A stretch of DNA of 64,000 nt, from NCBI GenBank assembly GCA_037783415.1, contig JAZGTN010000089.1:1116001-1180000 (forward strand). The letters are read 5' to 3'. The stretch is from Leptasterias polaris. Taxonomy: Eukaryota > Echinodermata > Asteroidea > Forcipulatida > Asteriidae. Positions 1 to 10,420 of this stretch are shown here, piece after piece; position 1 is the first letter of the stretch; each line of letters opens with the position of its first letter. The position numbers and the translations under genes are program-made. The notes beneath the pieces are model-generated. The model was not told where the DNA came from, ran no database searches, and worked only from the letters and a program-made list of their open reading frames with translations.

Positions 1-204
1 TTTCATTTCATGATGTTTTGCAATTCTCTGCTTGTGATGAGCTTAGATTAAAGACTACAAAATCATCTTCAGTTCTGACTGTTAATTCTTTGTCATTGAG
101 GGTATTGTAGTTGCTTGTTATTGTCTAAGGAATGAGGTGAAACTTCAATCTAGAGTTTAACTTCACTTCTTCTAGTATGAATATTTGACTACCTAAGGCC
201 TTCT

Positions 205-266
205 AGCTTGCTTGCTTGCTTGCCTGTATGTATGCTTGCCTGTATGTATGCTTGCTTGCTTGCATG
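205..266. repeat. Microsatellite (CTTG)n / CTGTATGTATG
   Basis: Alternating blocks of GCTTGCTTGC and CTGTATGTATG form a compound tetranucleotide repeat, visible directly. Confidence 0.9.
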
Positions 267-420
267 ATTGGGGCTCGAACAGCAATACTGGTTTTAAAGA
301 AAACAATAGTAAAATTCATGGATGAAAAAATTTTGTTTTAAACTTATATGTTTGGGGCATGATTTGGTGCTTGAATAGCAAAACAGGTTTTGAAGATAAA
401 ATAGTAAAATTCATGGATGA
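267..420. repeat. Short tandem duplication, period about 95 bp
   Basis: The segments at 267-325 and 362-420 are direct copies ending in the same tract, AAATTCATGGATGA. They diverge by several substitutions. Confidence 0.75.
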
Positions 421-601
421 TTTATTTAATTTTTTTACTTGTAAGTTGGAGTGCTTTTGAACAGTACTAAAAAAACATGGAGGTAGAATTCCCTGCTTAA
501 AATAATGATCATCGAAATGAGATGTGTATCCAACAAGAATGCTTACTTTTATGCCCATCCTTAGCAAATATGACACCATATGGAGTTTCATTGTAGAGCT
601 A

Positions 602-727
602 TAAGGCCATGTTCAAAGTGGCAACTGCAGCTACGGCTGTTGCTAAGGGTGTTGCTAAGGGCATCCTATACTTCAATGCATGATGACACAGGGAGCCAGC
701 CAAAGCCGCTAATTCGGACTTGGCCTA
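602..727. mobile_element. Palindromic MITE, family 'GCTACGGCTGTTGCTAAG', copy 1
   Basis: The core GCTACGGCTGTTGCTAAGG lies between loosely inverted ends (AGGCCATGTTC on the left, GGACTTGGCCT on the right). Related copies lie at 3118-3250 and 44891-44992. No ORF belongs to it, so it is a non-autonomous element. The family name is descriptive only. Confidence 0.6.
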
Positions 728-1798
728 CCCATGGAACTCGCTCCTTGCTACATGTAGATATCAATTCCACTCTGAAAGATACAAAGTATTCTCTGTACTT
801 CTTATCCATGAGGTGGCAGTCTTGTCATTCTAGATGGATGACCGGGGAGCATCTGTTTACATTGATTGCGTCTTGCTTGACTGCTTTCTTATCGATGTCT
901 TTCATCTGAGCTACCTGATGTCTTGGATAAGCTTGCCTTGTAGATTTAGTGATGGCCTAAGAGAGATGGATGGTTCATCTGATGTCCACTTTGGATCGTA
1001 AATCTCTTTAGGCTTGTACTTTGACAAAGTGTATTCATTAAGTGACCAGCGTGTTTTCATGCATTCGATGATTGGTCAGCTCTTTCTGACGAATCCATGC
1101 TGAATAAATTATGCTTGTTGACGTAATGCAAAGATTTATGTCTAAAAACATACACTTTTGGCTGAATCCGATTTTCCAAGAAATATAGATTGTGAATTTG
1201 TTCTGAATGAGGTGACATTCATAGACTTTTAGAAAAAGACATCTCAGAATACAGTTGATGAACAGAATCTAGTGTCTCTCTACAACTGAAGGTCTGAAGA
1301 TTCTGATTTCGACTTTTAATCACAACAGGAGATAAGAAGAAACAGTGAACTAGCTATGTATGACCATCGATTGACATGGCTGATGACACACAGAAGAAAC
1401 TGTGGAAGGCTTGAGACACATCCATGATTTTCAGAGCTTGATGCTGAGCTGATGTGGACTGGAGTAGAGGAGCTGTTTTATTTTGTTGTACAATTAGAAG
1501 CTTCCATGAAGTATTTTGATCAATATTCAAACACACTTAGAGTAGCTTTCAGATTGTAGCAAATCAAAATCTTGAAGTAATATATCTGGGATACAGGTTG
1601 CAATAATCCTGGTTATCAAAGTAACGTTGACAAGGACGTGTGCAAGACTGGGTGAAAATCCAAAACGCCTGGTCATGTTTCCTTCTTCGTATAGTTTGCT
1701 GGCCAACTAAGGCAATCAGTCCACAGATGTGATATATTATATAGAAAGTCTTATACCCAGACTCCATACAGTGTTAGAGTCATGGGGGAAGCCATGGG

Positions 1799-1834
1799 CT
1801 ATGTAAACTCATCATCCTCAGGTAGGTCAACACC
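1799..1834 (-). other. C1orf21-like terminal coding exon
   Basis: The acceptor follows TTTTTCTTTGATTCTTACAG. The exon encodes GVDLPEDDEFT and a TAG stop at 1801-1799, an acidic C-terminus as in the family, then runs into the 3'UTR. Confidence 0.7.
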
Positions 1835-4800
1835 CTGTAAGAATCAAAGAAAAACAGAAAGATAATTTTAAAGTAATTTTCTGCAAAATCTGACACCTCA
1901 GATAAAAATATTTAGGAATAAAACTAAATTTATGTTATCTTTCTTAAAATCAACATTTTCATGATTTCAACAAATTGTTCACAAGAACGAAGTATGCGTA
2001 ATTCAAACATGTCAACAAGATAAAAATACTCGTTGATCTTTACGGCAGAGGTTTGGCATTAAATAAGCTGAGAAGTATTTATAGAAAAACGCTAAGCAGA
2101 TGGACTTCAGATTCATTCTAAAATTGGATTCTTGGCTTTTGCTTCAATGGTTATTTAAAGACCTGCTTTGAGTCGAGCAGAGTGCTATGAATAAACTATG
2201 TAGGAATAATTCATTTTTATACGAAGGTGGAAGCTTCTTTAAGTGTTCAAGTAAATCTGAGCTTGAAAAGTGTTTTTTGACGGAGGTTTGCTTGGGAAAG
2301 GAAAATGAAAGGATGATTTAAAAATAATACACATGTTTTGGGGGTATAAGGGCTGATGGTTCGTTTGATGCTACCTTGTCTGTAAAGATGACTTTGAAGG
2401 GAAAAAATTATAAAGAAAACCAAATCAAATGACGAAACAGTGACTGCACAAGGAATGGATTGATTTTGATTATTTTAGGTGCAACCTTTTGGAGGTTGGC
2501 GTTTGGTAGAATACATCTAGACTTGTTTAGAAATCAATCTACATCAATGTTACCTCAATGACGAACATTCTGTTTGTGATTCTAAAGGTCAAATGTAAAG
2601 GCAAGCTAAACAGCTTCAGAATGCCTCAAGAATGTTTCTATAAAATATGACATTTAGACCCAAAATAAGATCAAGGTAACGTAGAGATGGTTGTACCCAA
2701 TTGCTGTAAATTTAGTCACTGAGTAGAAAATTAAATTATACTCCATTATATATTAGAGAATATTACAAACATTGTTGTGAAGGTTGTGATATTTTTGGAC
2801 AAGCTAAAGCTTCCTGACTGATTATTTCTAACCTAGTCTAAATCCTAAGCTTATGTTGTAGTCTACAAATTTGCTCATTCTTCTCTTTTGAAGAATAATA
2901 TTTGACCTTTAGGAAAACAGTAGGAAATGATAGCGTAAAGGCTTCTTTAGACTCTTCAGGCTTTTTATTAACAACTTTGCTGATTTTCTGAGGGCTAAAA
3001 AATCGGAAAGCAGAGTAAAGTAGGAACAAAATCATGCCTGACTTTTAGATTTTTTAAGATAAAAATAGTACAAGTTGAGTTTTTAATTTATTTTAGCCTT
3101 TGAGAAAGACTTTCGTTTTGTCTGAGTTGATAGCAATGGCTGTGGCTTCCGATGTTGCTAGGGGTGTCACTAAGGGCAGCCTACAGCTTCAATGCATGTT
3201 GTTGTGTTGATCTAGCCATAGCTGTAGCCGGTAATTTAGAAATGGCTTCTACTAAAAACCAAACAAGAGAAAATGAACCACTGTTTGCATTTATACCACA
3301 TGTCTTCTGAATTGTTAAACAATTTGCAACAGCTATTTCTTGTTTCATTTTACAGTGTAATTAAGCAATCATCCTCTTTAATCTGCAGAGACTTATTTAA
3401 CTTACAAAACCCAGATACAGCAGCACTGGTTTCATTCTTCCAGGAATGGATTCCACATTTTCCTTATCACAAACATTTCTTTTGCCTTTATGTTCTGAGA
3501 ACCACCTCGTCTGGGCTTAACACCTGACCTGTTTTCTAAGTTGTATGTTTCATATCTCACTCTTAATTTAATATCAAGTCCTGTGCAGAACCTCTTAACC
3601 GACAAAACTGATTTGGTTGTTCTTTCTACCCTTTTCTAGCAACTTCTCCGACAAAAATATATTTGTAGAAAAAAAACTTGAAGGGGCTGAGAAATCAACT
3701 GTTCTCCTTGAGGTATCTTGATAGTGTGTTATTTCATCCTTGGTTCTATTCAGTCTTAAAGAAATAAGTCTCAATACCTTTTAGTCCTGACTCGGCAAGA
3801 TATTGCCCGCCAAGATTTAATTATCAAATAAAAATGAAAAATCTCTTAAGAGCAGGGCTAGGTTTAACTTGCTGCCATTTTCAACACGGAATACACACAA
3901 TCAGATCTGTAGATTTTTTTATTTTGTCAAAATCTTTAAAATGTTGGTCAATATGTGTGCATCAGAGGGGAAATGTTTTGAAATAAAGATTGGCACAAAG
4001 TATAGCATTTTTTATTTTTTTTTTGGAGAATGGAATGATAAAATCGTCGACGTTTTCACGAAGTGGCGAATCCGTCCAAAATGATTCATTGTGGCATTTT
4101 CGGTTTTTTCGTGTATTAGGTGTCCTTAACATTCCTGCAAAATTTTAAGGCTTGAAAATGTATACTTTACTAATTCTTTTAATTGCCAAAACGGCGAATC
4201 GTCTGCACTCACGGATTTGCGTTTTCACGAACCGGCGAATCCGACCCTGTGGGTGGCGAATCCGGGGTGTTTGGCATTTTGCGTTTTCATGAACCGGCGA
4301 ATACGCGCCCTGTGTGTGGCGAATCCGGTGTTGTTCAGCATTTTGCGTTTTCACGAACCGGCGAATCCGCGCGCTGTGTGTGGTGAAACTGCATACTCAG
4401 GTTTTTGCGTTTTCACGAACCGGCAAATAAGTTTCGAACCAAAGAGCTTTCTAACAAAGCACCCAAATAAAGAAATATGTATCTAGTCATGTTATTTAAC
4501 TTATACACTACCGTATCAATAGAAAATATTTTACATTTTCAATTTAAGGACCGGCGAAAACACTTTTACAAAATGTGACCAACTTCAAAAGCGTTTTTCT
4601 CAAAACGTTGTGTTTCAGCAGCGTGGGCGGATTCGCCGGTTCGTGAAAACGCCGACGAAATGTTTGGAATCTGTTAAAAAATGTGTAGGATTGTCAGGAA
4701 AGAGTAATTCACTTATTTTCATATTGGTTGTTTTATTTAAAACACTGATAAAGTATAGTATTTGATATTTTGCAATCTATTTTAGAATTTTGTTTTGTCC

Positions 4801-7800
4801 GACAACAGAAAATATGACCACAGCGAAGAGAAGCAATTTGTCATTTTCTTTTTTCTACCTAAACAAATAATGAACAAGTGACGCTGGTATGAAAAATAAA
4901 CAACACAAACTGACCTTTCGTGTTTACAGAAAGTGTTTTTGTTATTGATTGTTTGTTTTTAAAGACGGGTTTGTTTGAGATGAAAAGTTCACACCCATCT
5001 ATTTTCTTTTGGTGAGGGCATCTTCATGTGGCATACTCGGCATTGATTTTATTATATTTATCACTCCAAAAGATTGGTTCTTATCAAGAAGTAAGGGTCA
5101 AGAAGTAATCTTGATTTGAAATAACTCTACATATTTCAAATCTTACGTAAAAAATAAGGATCGTATTATTCCAAAGTTGCCAAAGGGCATGGACATCAAG
5201 TCCATCTGACACTCACCCTTTCAATTTTTTCATCTAACAGCTTGAAGAACTCCATTTGACTCTGTGAAATTGCCCTACGATACAAGAATAGGAAATACAC
5301 AGACATCAAATATTGAATTACATCAGAAAACTCATCAAATCACCCAAGCGTCTTAATAGGTATTTTGAGAAGATGACATTCTCAAAACTCCTTGAACCCA
5401 CGAGAATGGAAGAAAAACTCCACTTTAAGAACTAACAATCCATGCACAGGTGACAGTAATTCTCAAGACAGTTTTCAACGACAAAGCGTTAGAGTTTATC
5501 CGCATCCATTTTATAAATATACAGTAGGATTGGTGAATCTCCAGGGGGTATCTGAAGCCAGTCTACAAGATGCCTGTGAACCGTTTGATGACTTTCTGAT
5601 GACAACTTTTGATAATAATGTCCCCAGTGACTTCTTCACTCTAATCTTGCATGAGATGTAAAGTCAATAACCCTTCTTAATAGAGTTCAGCGTTCTTGCT
5701 TTTCTTACAAATGACCCAAGTATACGAAGGTCTGACATCAAATTATACAATATTGTGAGATGGTTCAGAGAAACACGACAGATAGAGCTGCAAAGCAGAC
5801 AAATTTGCTTACAAATGTTGTGCTTAGCAAACATCAGCAGGATACCAGTCAGAAATGATGCTTGTGGCATGGGGTTTTGGCTGGTAACCTTATTCTGGTA
5901 AGCATAATTTTGTTGTGCTTAGCTACTTTTTCATGCTTAAGCAGCTCTATGAAATTGGGCCCAGGGTCTTAACTCGAGGCTCAATTTACTGCAACATTCT
6001 GCAATTCCGGACTCCTCTTGACAATTCCTACCCCCATCATTCTTAGGTGAACTTACTTATTATTTGGAGCTAAAGGGCCAGACATTGGCGTTTCTTTCCT
6101 TTGTAGTTTCCGAATGCCTAAGTCCCCCTGTAAATAACACAGAGAATACACAAACAAATTAGTAAACAAAAATAGTAAACAAAAACAAACCACTATTTCC
6201 TTTGCCTGATCAATTTGAGGAGGAGAACTGAAAACTTTTCAAATGGATAAAAATTTATAGCAGACCACAAAAATTGGTCAAACAACTCAATCTGTGCATA
6301 ATGTATTGTTCTTGAGATATCAAATTTAGGAAACCTAACATTTAACATCTCCACTATGCCAGTTGGGAGAGGTATATCTCAGGCATTGCAAAGAGTGCTT
6401 CCATGCAAGTTGGTTGTCTTTATAAAAATACCAAAAATGAAAAAAAAATCCATATTTTCATTTATGAAATATAAAAATACATTGCGAATGTTTCTTTCCA
6501 CAAGCACAACAGAAATATTTAAAAAGCTTTCACAGATTTTACGTTTGTATTTTCAACATGACGTCAATCCTATACATCAAGTTCTAAACTAATTTAAATT
6601 GATTTATGTCAAAGTGAAACCTTGACTGGAGTTTGACTGAGGCTTTTATGGCTGAATCGTCCTCAGATTTTGCAAGAGACACAGCCAGCACCCAACGGTC
6701 AAAGCAAGAGAGGTATTTATAGCACTGTGATAAACATACTCTCAACTTGGATGCAATTATTTCAATTTCTTAAGGCCGTCTGTCCTAGTAATTGCATTGG
6801 ATTTTAAAGCATATATTCATCGAGCAGCAAAACCATTTAAAAGAATTTATTTTCATTGATCTTTACTTCAGCAAGTCAGACATTCCTTGAGAACTCAGTT
6901 TATTTGTTTAAAAAGGAGGATATAGGTCATGCGTTTGAAGAGGGCACACAATCGTATTAAGCTTTGGGAAATAAGTTTATATTTGCTTCTAAATATCCAA
7001 TCTAGCCCTTGAGGCATTTGCTCTTTGTGGTGACGTTTATACATTGCCGTTGGGATAATATTCATCCATAGAGGTTTTAGCATAATGAGATTCAGAAAAA
7101 TGCTTAACAAATCTGCTTAGTCAAATTAAACAGAGAACCAATTAGAAACAATCTACATTTCATATTCTTATTATATTATATTATTTATTTATTTATGTAT
7201 TTTATGCAAGTTTGCCCAAAACAAGGCTAAAAGCCACTCTCCTTAACAAGCTACAAGTCGGAAACATTTAAGATGAAAATAACTCAGGAGAGCTGGAGGT
7301 AGGAATTGATGTTTCTCTTAAAACAGTCTACATTGCAGGATGGAGAAAAACATGCACCAGGCAAGGAGTTCCACAGAGATGCAGTCCTTGCTATATAAGT
7401 TTGTATTCTCTGCAATACAATGAAATTAATTTGAGAATACGTGTAGATTGAATTCCCCCCTCCCCCTCTTCTTCCAAAACTCACCGAGGCATTCAGCTCT
7501 GATGGTAGTTTGTTGATTTCCTCATTTGAGGTTTGTTCACCGGTGTGCCTACCAGTCTGCCCACCAGTCTGCCCACCGTTCTGACTGTTGTAGGTCTCAG
7601 GGGGTTTTCTACCATTTTCTGTACTCGTCTTCGGACTTCTGACCTCTGAGAAAGGAACAAAATTTCTTCAGGTTAAACTTGTAATTACTACAATTAATTG
7701 GATAAACATCCAATATAAAGAAAACAACAACAGAGATTTATTCATTTTAATACTTTTTAAGGCCTTAACTTTTGATAGTTAAATTTAATACTTTTTTTCA

Positions 7801-8818
7801 GGATCTGCAGAAACCATGATGATAATAGCGACTTACATCTCAATTTGACATTTTTAGGAAGTTTCAATCACATCCATGATCACAACCAATCAGGAACTCC
7901 TTCTTAATAAAATGTAAATATTCAAGCAGAAACAAATCAACATGATGACAAAAACTGTAAGCCCTTTAGCATTTCCTGCATAGAATACTAAATGGGTATT
8001 CGTGTCATCTATTTTTTACTTGTGAGGTTATTTTATAAAGCAAAAATGGAAATTGTAGTGATGCGAGAACAAGGAAGGTTAAATTATAAGAAGTTATAAG
8101 ATTCTGAAGATGGTTGGAGCTCTAATAAGATTATCAATGCGTCCCTTGACAACGGGGCAGAAATAACATAATAAGATTAACTGCTCCTCTCGCTTGTCAA
8201 TTCTGATTATTTGATTTTTCCATCTCCGTCTAGAGAATTGATGGTAACGTTTGAGGTTCGGACCTGCGCTGAAGTCATTTATGACTGATTGTGACACTCT
8301 GTATTTGAAATGTATTGATTTGAAGAATGCAGTCCTGTGTAGATTTATAGAAGTAGAATTGTAAAAGTGGTATAAGTAAGTGGAATAGACCTTATGCACA
8401 TGAGGTTATTTGAGTAGGGCGCCCTCGGCTAGAGGTCAAAAGAAGGTTTCTCATTGGCCAATCCTGTGCACTGCTCATACGTAGCTGTGTGTTTCCATTG
8501 TTCCATCAGCGTTTTTTAACTCAAAGATTGCAGTGTGATGACGCCAATGCAGAATGTCCATTGGATTATTATATTTTTAGTCGTATTAGAAAATAATTTT
8601 GATCTGTTTTGTTTTTCTTTTTGGGGCATAAATATATCTTAACTAAATTTGTATAGCTATCCTGTACTATTTAAACTGTAGGAAGGAATTCCTTCATTGG
8701 AGACTCAGTAATGTCTCTTACCAGTATCTTTATCTTTCTTGAGAATATCCACATTATTCCTGCCCTTGTCAGGAGTTGGATGCTCCTGTGGCACTGTCTT
8801 GGTGGCAGAGCATCCCAT
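1799..8818 (-). CDS. C1orf21-like: C1orf21-like small lipid-anchored protein (5 coding exons)
   Basis: A split gene read on the minus strand: coding exons 8816-8818 (ATG) to 8722, 7645-7485, 6127-6057, 5274-5217 and 1834-1799. Each is bounded by GT/AG. Lengths 97, 161, 71, 58 and 36 nt total 423 nt, so one frame is kept and the product is 140 residues. It begins MGCSATKT: Gly2 is a likely myristoylation site and Cys3 a possible palmitoylation site. The middle is hydrophilic and includes a short GGQTGGQT repeat. The C-terminus (SQMEFFKLLDEKIERG, then an acidic tail ending EDDEFT) resembles the conserved end of vertebrate C1orf21, a protein of about 120 residues and unknown function that also starts MGC. 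The family match is from memory. Further exons could exist in the 3.4-kb intron 5216-1835, though the phases already join. A membrane-associated site is inferred. Confidence 0.75.
3118..3250. mobile_element. Palindromic MITE, 'GCTACGGCTGTTGCTAAG' family, copy 2
   Basis: A diverged copy (GATGTTGCTAGGGGTGTC core, then CTTCAATGCATG as in copy 1, ending with an inverted GCCATAGCTGTAGCC). It lies in the last intron of the C1orf21-like gene. Confidence 0.55.
4040..4665. repeat. 63-bp tandem array capped by an inverted copy
   Basis: The word GCGTTTTCACGAACCGGCGA (with small variants) starts at 4219, 4281, 4345 and 4407, spacing 62, 64 and 62. Each unit carries a second GGCGAATCCG half. A diverged copy lies at about 4045 and an inverted copy at about 4625-4665, so the whole block has inverted ends. 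It sits in the last intron of the C1orf21-like gene. Short ORFs through it on both strands follow from the repeat and are not genes. Confidence 0.85.
5217..5274 (-). other. C1orf21-like coding exon 4 (EFFKLLDEKIER)
   Basis: Acceptor TTCTTGTATCGTAG, donor GAAAGG|GTGAGTG. It is 58 nt and encodes the most conserved family segment. An alternative acceptor 12 nt downstream (TTTCACAG) breaks the frame, so the upstream AG is preferred. Confidence 0.72.
5881..5966. mobile_element. Partial palindromic MITE ('GCTTAGC...GAAATTGGGCCC' family)
   Basis: Shares TAAGCATAATTTTGTTGTGCTTAG and an end CTATGAAATTGGGCCC with the element at 47486-47661 (inverted orientation) and with 20530-20636. Confidence 0.5.
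6057..6127 (-). other. C1orf21-like coding exon 3
   Basis: Acceptor TTATTTACAG, donor AATAA|GTAAGTTC. It is 71 nt, starts in phase 0 and ends two bases into codon 110. It encodes a basic stretch (GIRKLQRKE). Confidence 0.72.
7155..7440 (-). mobile_element. 3' fragment of a non-LTR retrotransposon
   Basis: On the minus strand the reading ends ARTASLWNSLPGACF, then NVDCFKRNINSYL and a stop at 7284. This is the usual C-terminus of a LINE polyprotein (RLWNSLP ... FK..V..YL). A 3'UTR and an AT-rich tail (ATAAATAAATAAATAATATAATATAAT) follow. It is 5' truncated and lies in the intron just after the donor of the exon at 7485-7645. Confidence 0.65.
7485..7645 (-). other. C1orf21-like coding exon 2
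   Basis: Acceptor CTTTCTCAG, donor CCTCG|GTGAGTTT. The exon supplies the last two bases of codon 33 and codons 34-86 (hydrophilic; GGQT repeat). A LINE 3' fragment begins about 45 bp downstream of its donor. Confidence 0.72.
7646..8700. other. Intron of the C1orf21-like gene
   Basis: AT-rich. The minus ORF at 8094-8399 has no recognisable domain and no splice signals that fit the gene, so nothing else is supported here. Confidence 0.5.
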
Positions 8819-8934
8819 GTCTCAGTTGATAGCCTTCATAAGCTTGTTGATGTGCTTCCTGATCCAAGTAAGGTATCCAAATGGCTTCATCGGGTTGCTT
8901 CAACACTTTCTGCTTGGGAAATCTTTGCAATAAC
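8722..8934 (-). other. C1orf21-like exon with start codon (5'UTR plus codons 1-32)
   Basis: The acceptor is a pyrimidine-rich tract ending TTGTATTAG just above 8934; the donor is ACTG|GTAAGAG. The in-frame codon before GAC-ATG is TGA, so ATG at 8818-8816 is the start. A further upstream noncoding exon is implied and was not located; a strong minus donor (GAG|GTGAGTATT) near 38.64 kb is one very tentative candidate. Confidence 0.7.
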
Positions 8935-9094
8935 CTAATACAACAAGAAAAACAAACCAGAAACTGTCAAGTATGTAGACATTTGAAAGTATGCTGGATG
9001 ATAAATTAATTGTAAAATTGCGAAATCAACTCGGTGTCCCGCTTTGATTGAACTCAAATTTTGACCTGACCTGAATCACAAGAAGTTAGCTTCT

Positions 9095-9245
9095 GGAGAA
9101 TCTCAGCACTCTTCAAGATGAATGAATTTCTTCGGAGGAAATGATTCTTAAAATGCTTTATACTACTGAAAGCTGCTGTACTTCTAACAAAGTAAGTTAT
9201 TATTGCCCTTAATTTTAAGAGTGATTATCAAACATTTACCTTCCC
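9095..9245 (+). repeat. Dispersed repeat family A, partial copy
   Basis: Carries the 3' half of a family present in several copies here: a tract like AAATGATTCTTAAAATGCTTTATACTA, then CAGCTCTCC-like sequence and CAAAGTAAGTT. Fuller copies lie at 23357-24051, 36726-37106 and 57414-57775. Confidence 0.6.
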
Positions 9246-9748
9246 TTAAAGGTCTCGAAAGGTCTCAATACGACCATGACCATGACCGAGTCTTTAAAGC
9301 CTAGACCTGGAAACAGCAGAGACCTTGACACATTGGGTCTCGAGACCTACACTAGTAATAAAGGATATCATTTGTGAGGTGAATTAGAATTAAAAACCTG
9401 CAATCAACCCTCAAAAGTATCAAACCTGATTTATGATGACAATCGGTTTATCGATAAATAGCCTCCATTTTCCCAGACAATCGATAGATAATCAGTACTG
9501 TGAAGTCTGCGTTATCAAGTTAACAACTCCTCAAGACTAGCCTAATTGCGTTTTAATGAGAAATTTTTCCATACAGCGATCAAAGACAGATAATCGATCT
9601 GGTCACTCACTTCCCTTTCCTATCATTCCTATTCTTTCTTTGCTTTATATTACCACAAAAAGAAGAGTAATTTGCAGAGCTGTGTAGTTTGGAGGTATAG
9701 GAACACACGACCAGCAAAGCTTGTCTTTATCATACCAGACGAAAGGCT

Positions 9749-9760
9749 TAATTTATAGCA
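9749..9760 (+). promoter_or_regulatory. TATA-like element upstream of lectin gene 1
   Basis: TAATTTATAGCAT precedes the ATG by about 120 bp and is matched by GTTTATAACAT before gene 2. The block is shared by both duplicates, which is modest support for a core promoter. Confidence 0.35.
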
Positions 9761-9871
9761 TGAAGACCAAAGCTTTTGTAGTTTTTAAAGTTGAAGGAAT
9801 TTGATAGTGTTTTCGCCTGACATCATTTTAAGTAAAGTCACACAAAATCTGCATACCATTACAAAATAAAA

Positions 9872-10420
9872 ATGATGAACAAATTAGACTTGATGCTTGC
9901 AGTTTGTTTGTGTAATGTCTTGATTAATTTTTTTCTTGGAGTAAATGGGCAGTCTGCTTGCCCCAGTGACTGGGTTGAGTTTGGTTCCTCCTGCTACGTA
10001 TTTCATGACATCAGATCTACAATGAACGGAGCAAAAACCTACTGTCAAGAAAGAGGTGGAGCAATCCTTAAGATTGAATCTTCAGAAGAAAATGACTTTA
10101 TCACGGTTGAGATGGGACCACGCCGCATGTCTAATATTTGGATTGACTGCAATGCTAAAAACACAGATGAACTCTGCTATACTGCTGATCACACACTTAC
10201 ATCTTACGAGAGATGGACCTCAGGTAATCCTTATGGAAATGGAAACTGCGCTGCAGTGCACTTAAACGGTGTGTGGTACACTAGAGTTTGTACAGAAATG
10301 GAGGGAACCGCCTGTGAGATGAACATCATCCCACCAGAAGTCAACCCTACAAACCCAACCTCAATAACATCATGCTATGTTCTTGATGATATTGGCCGCC
10401 TACCCACTCCAAGATGGTAA
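9872..10420 (+). CDS. Secreted C-type lectin-like protein, copy 1
   Basis: A 182-residue ORF without visible introns. Residues 1-27 form a signal peptide (hydrophobic core LMLAVCLCNVLINFF, cut probably after VNGQ). One C-type lectin-like domain follows, about residues 29-148: the CPSDW start, SSCYVF, a YC near 53, IWIDC in place of the usual WIG, GNGNC, and the closing WYTRVC and ACEMN cysteines. The calcium/sugar motif (EPN or QPD in mannose or galactose lectins) is absent; the matching place reads NPY, so carbohydrate binding cannot be assumed. An extra cysteine pair (WIDC...ELCY) is unusual. A 30-residue Pro/Thr-containing tail with one more cysteine follows. The role is probably extracellular recognition or immunity, as in many echinoderm lectin families; this is inference. 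Confidence 0.85.
   Translation: MMNKLDLMLAVCLCNVLINFFLGVNGQSACPSDWVEFGSSCYVFHDIRSTMNGAKTYCQERGGAILKIESSEENDFITVEMGPRRMSNIWIDCNAKNTDELCYTADHTLTSYERWTSGNPYGNGNCAAVHLNGVWYTRVCTEMEGTACEMNIIPPEVNPTNPTSITSCYVLDDIGRLPTPRW

Larger units (their letters stand above)
1..1798. other. Noncoding flank, probable 3'UTR side of the C1orf21-like gene
   Basis: No convincing coding sequence is seen. The minus-strand gene that stops at 1799-1801 must have its 3'UTR here. A minus-strand AATAAA (TTTATT on the plus strand at 1477-1482) is one candidate poly(A) signal, and others occur further left. The vertebrate C1orf21 3'UTR is long, so the transcript could run past the window edge. The stretch also holds a microsatellite, a short tandem duplication and one MITE copy, listed separately. 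The short plus ORF at 580-909 overlaps the MITE and is not supported as a gene. Confidence 0.5.

Noticed and set aside
4145..4486. Overlapping ORFs with repeated FHEPANP / RIRHTQG peptides
   Set aside because: They are translations of the 63-bp tandem DNA repeat, open on both strands and in more than one frame; no start, splice or domain support.
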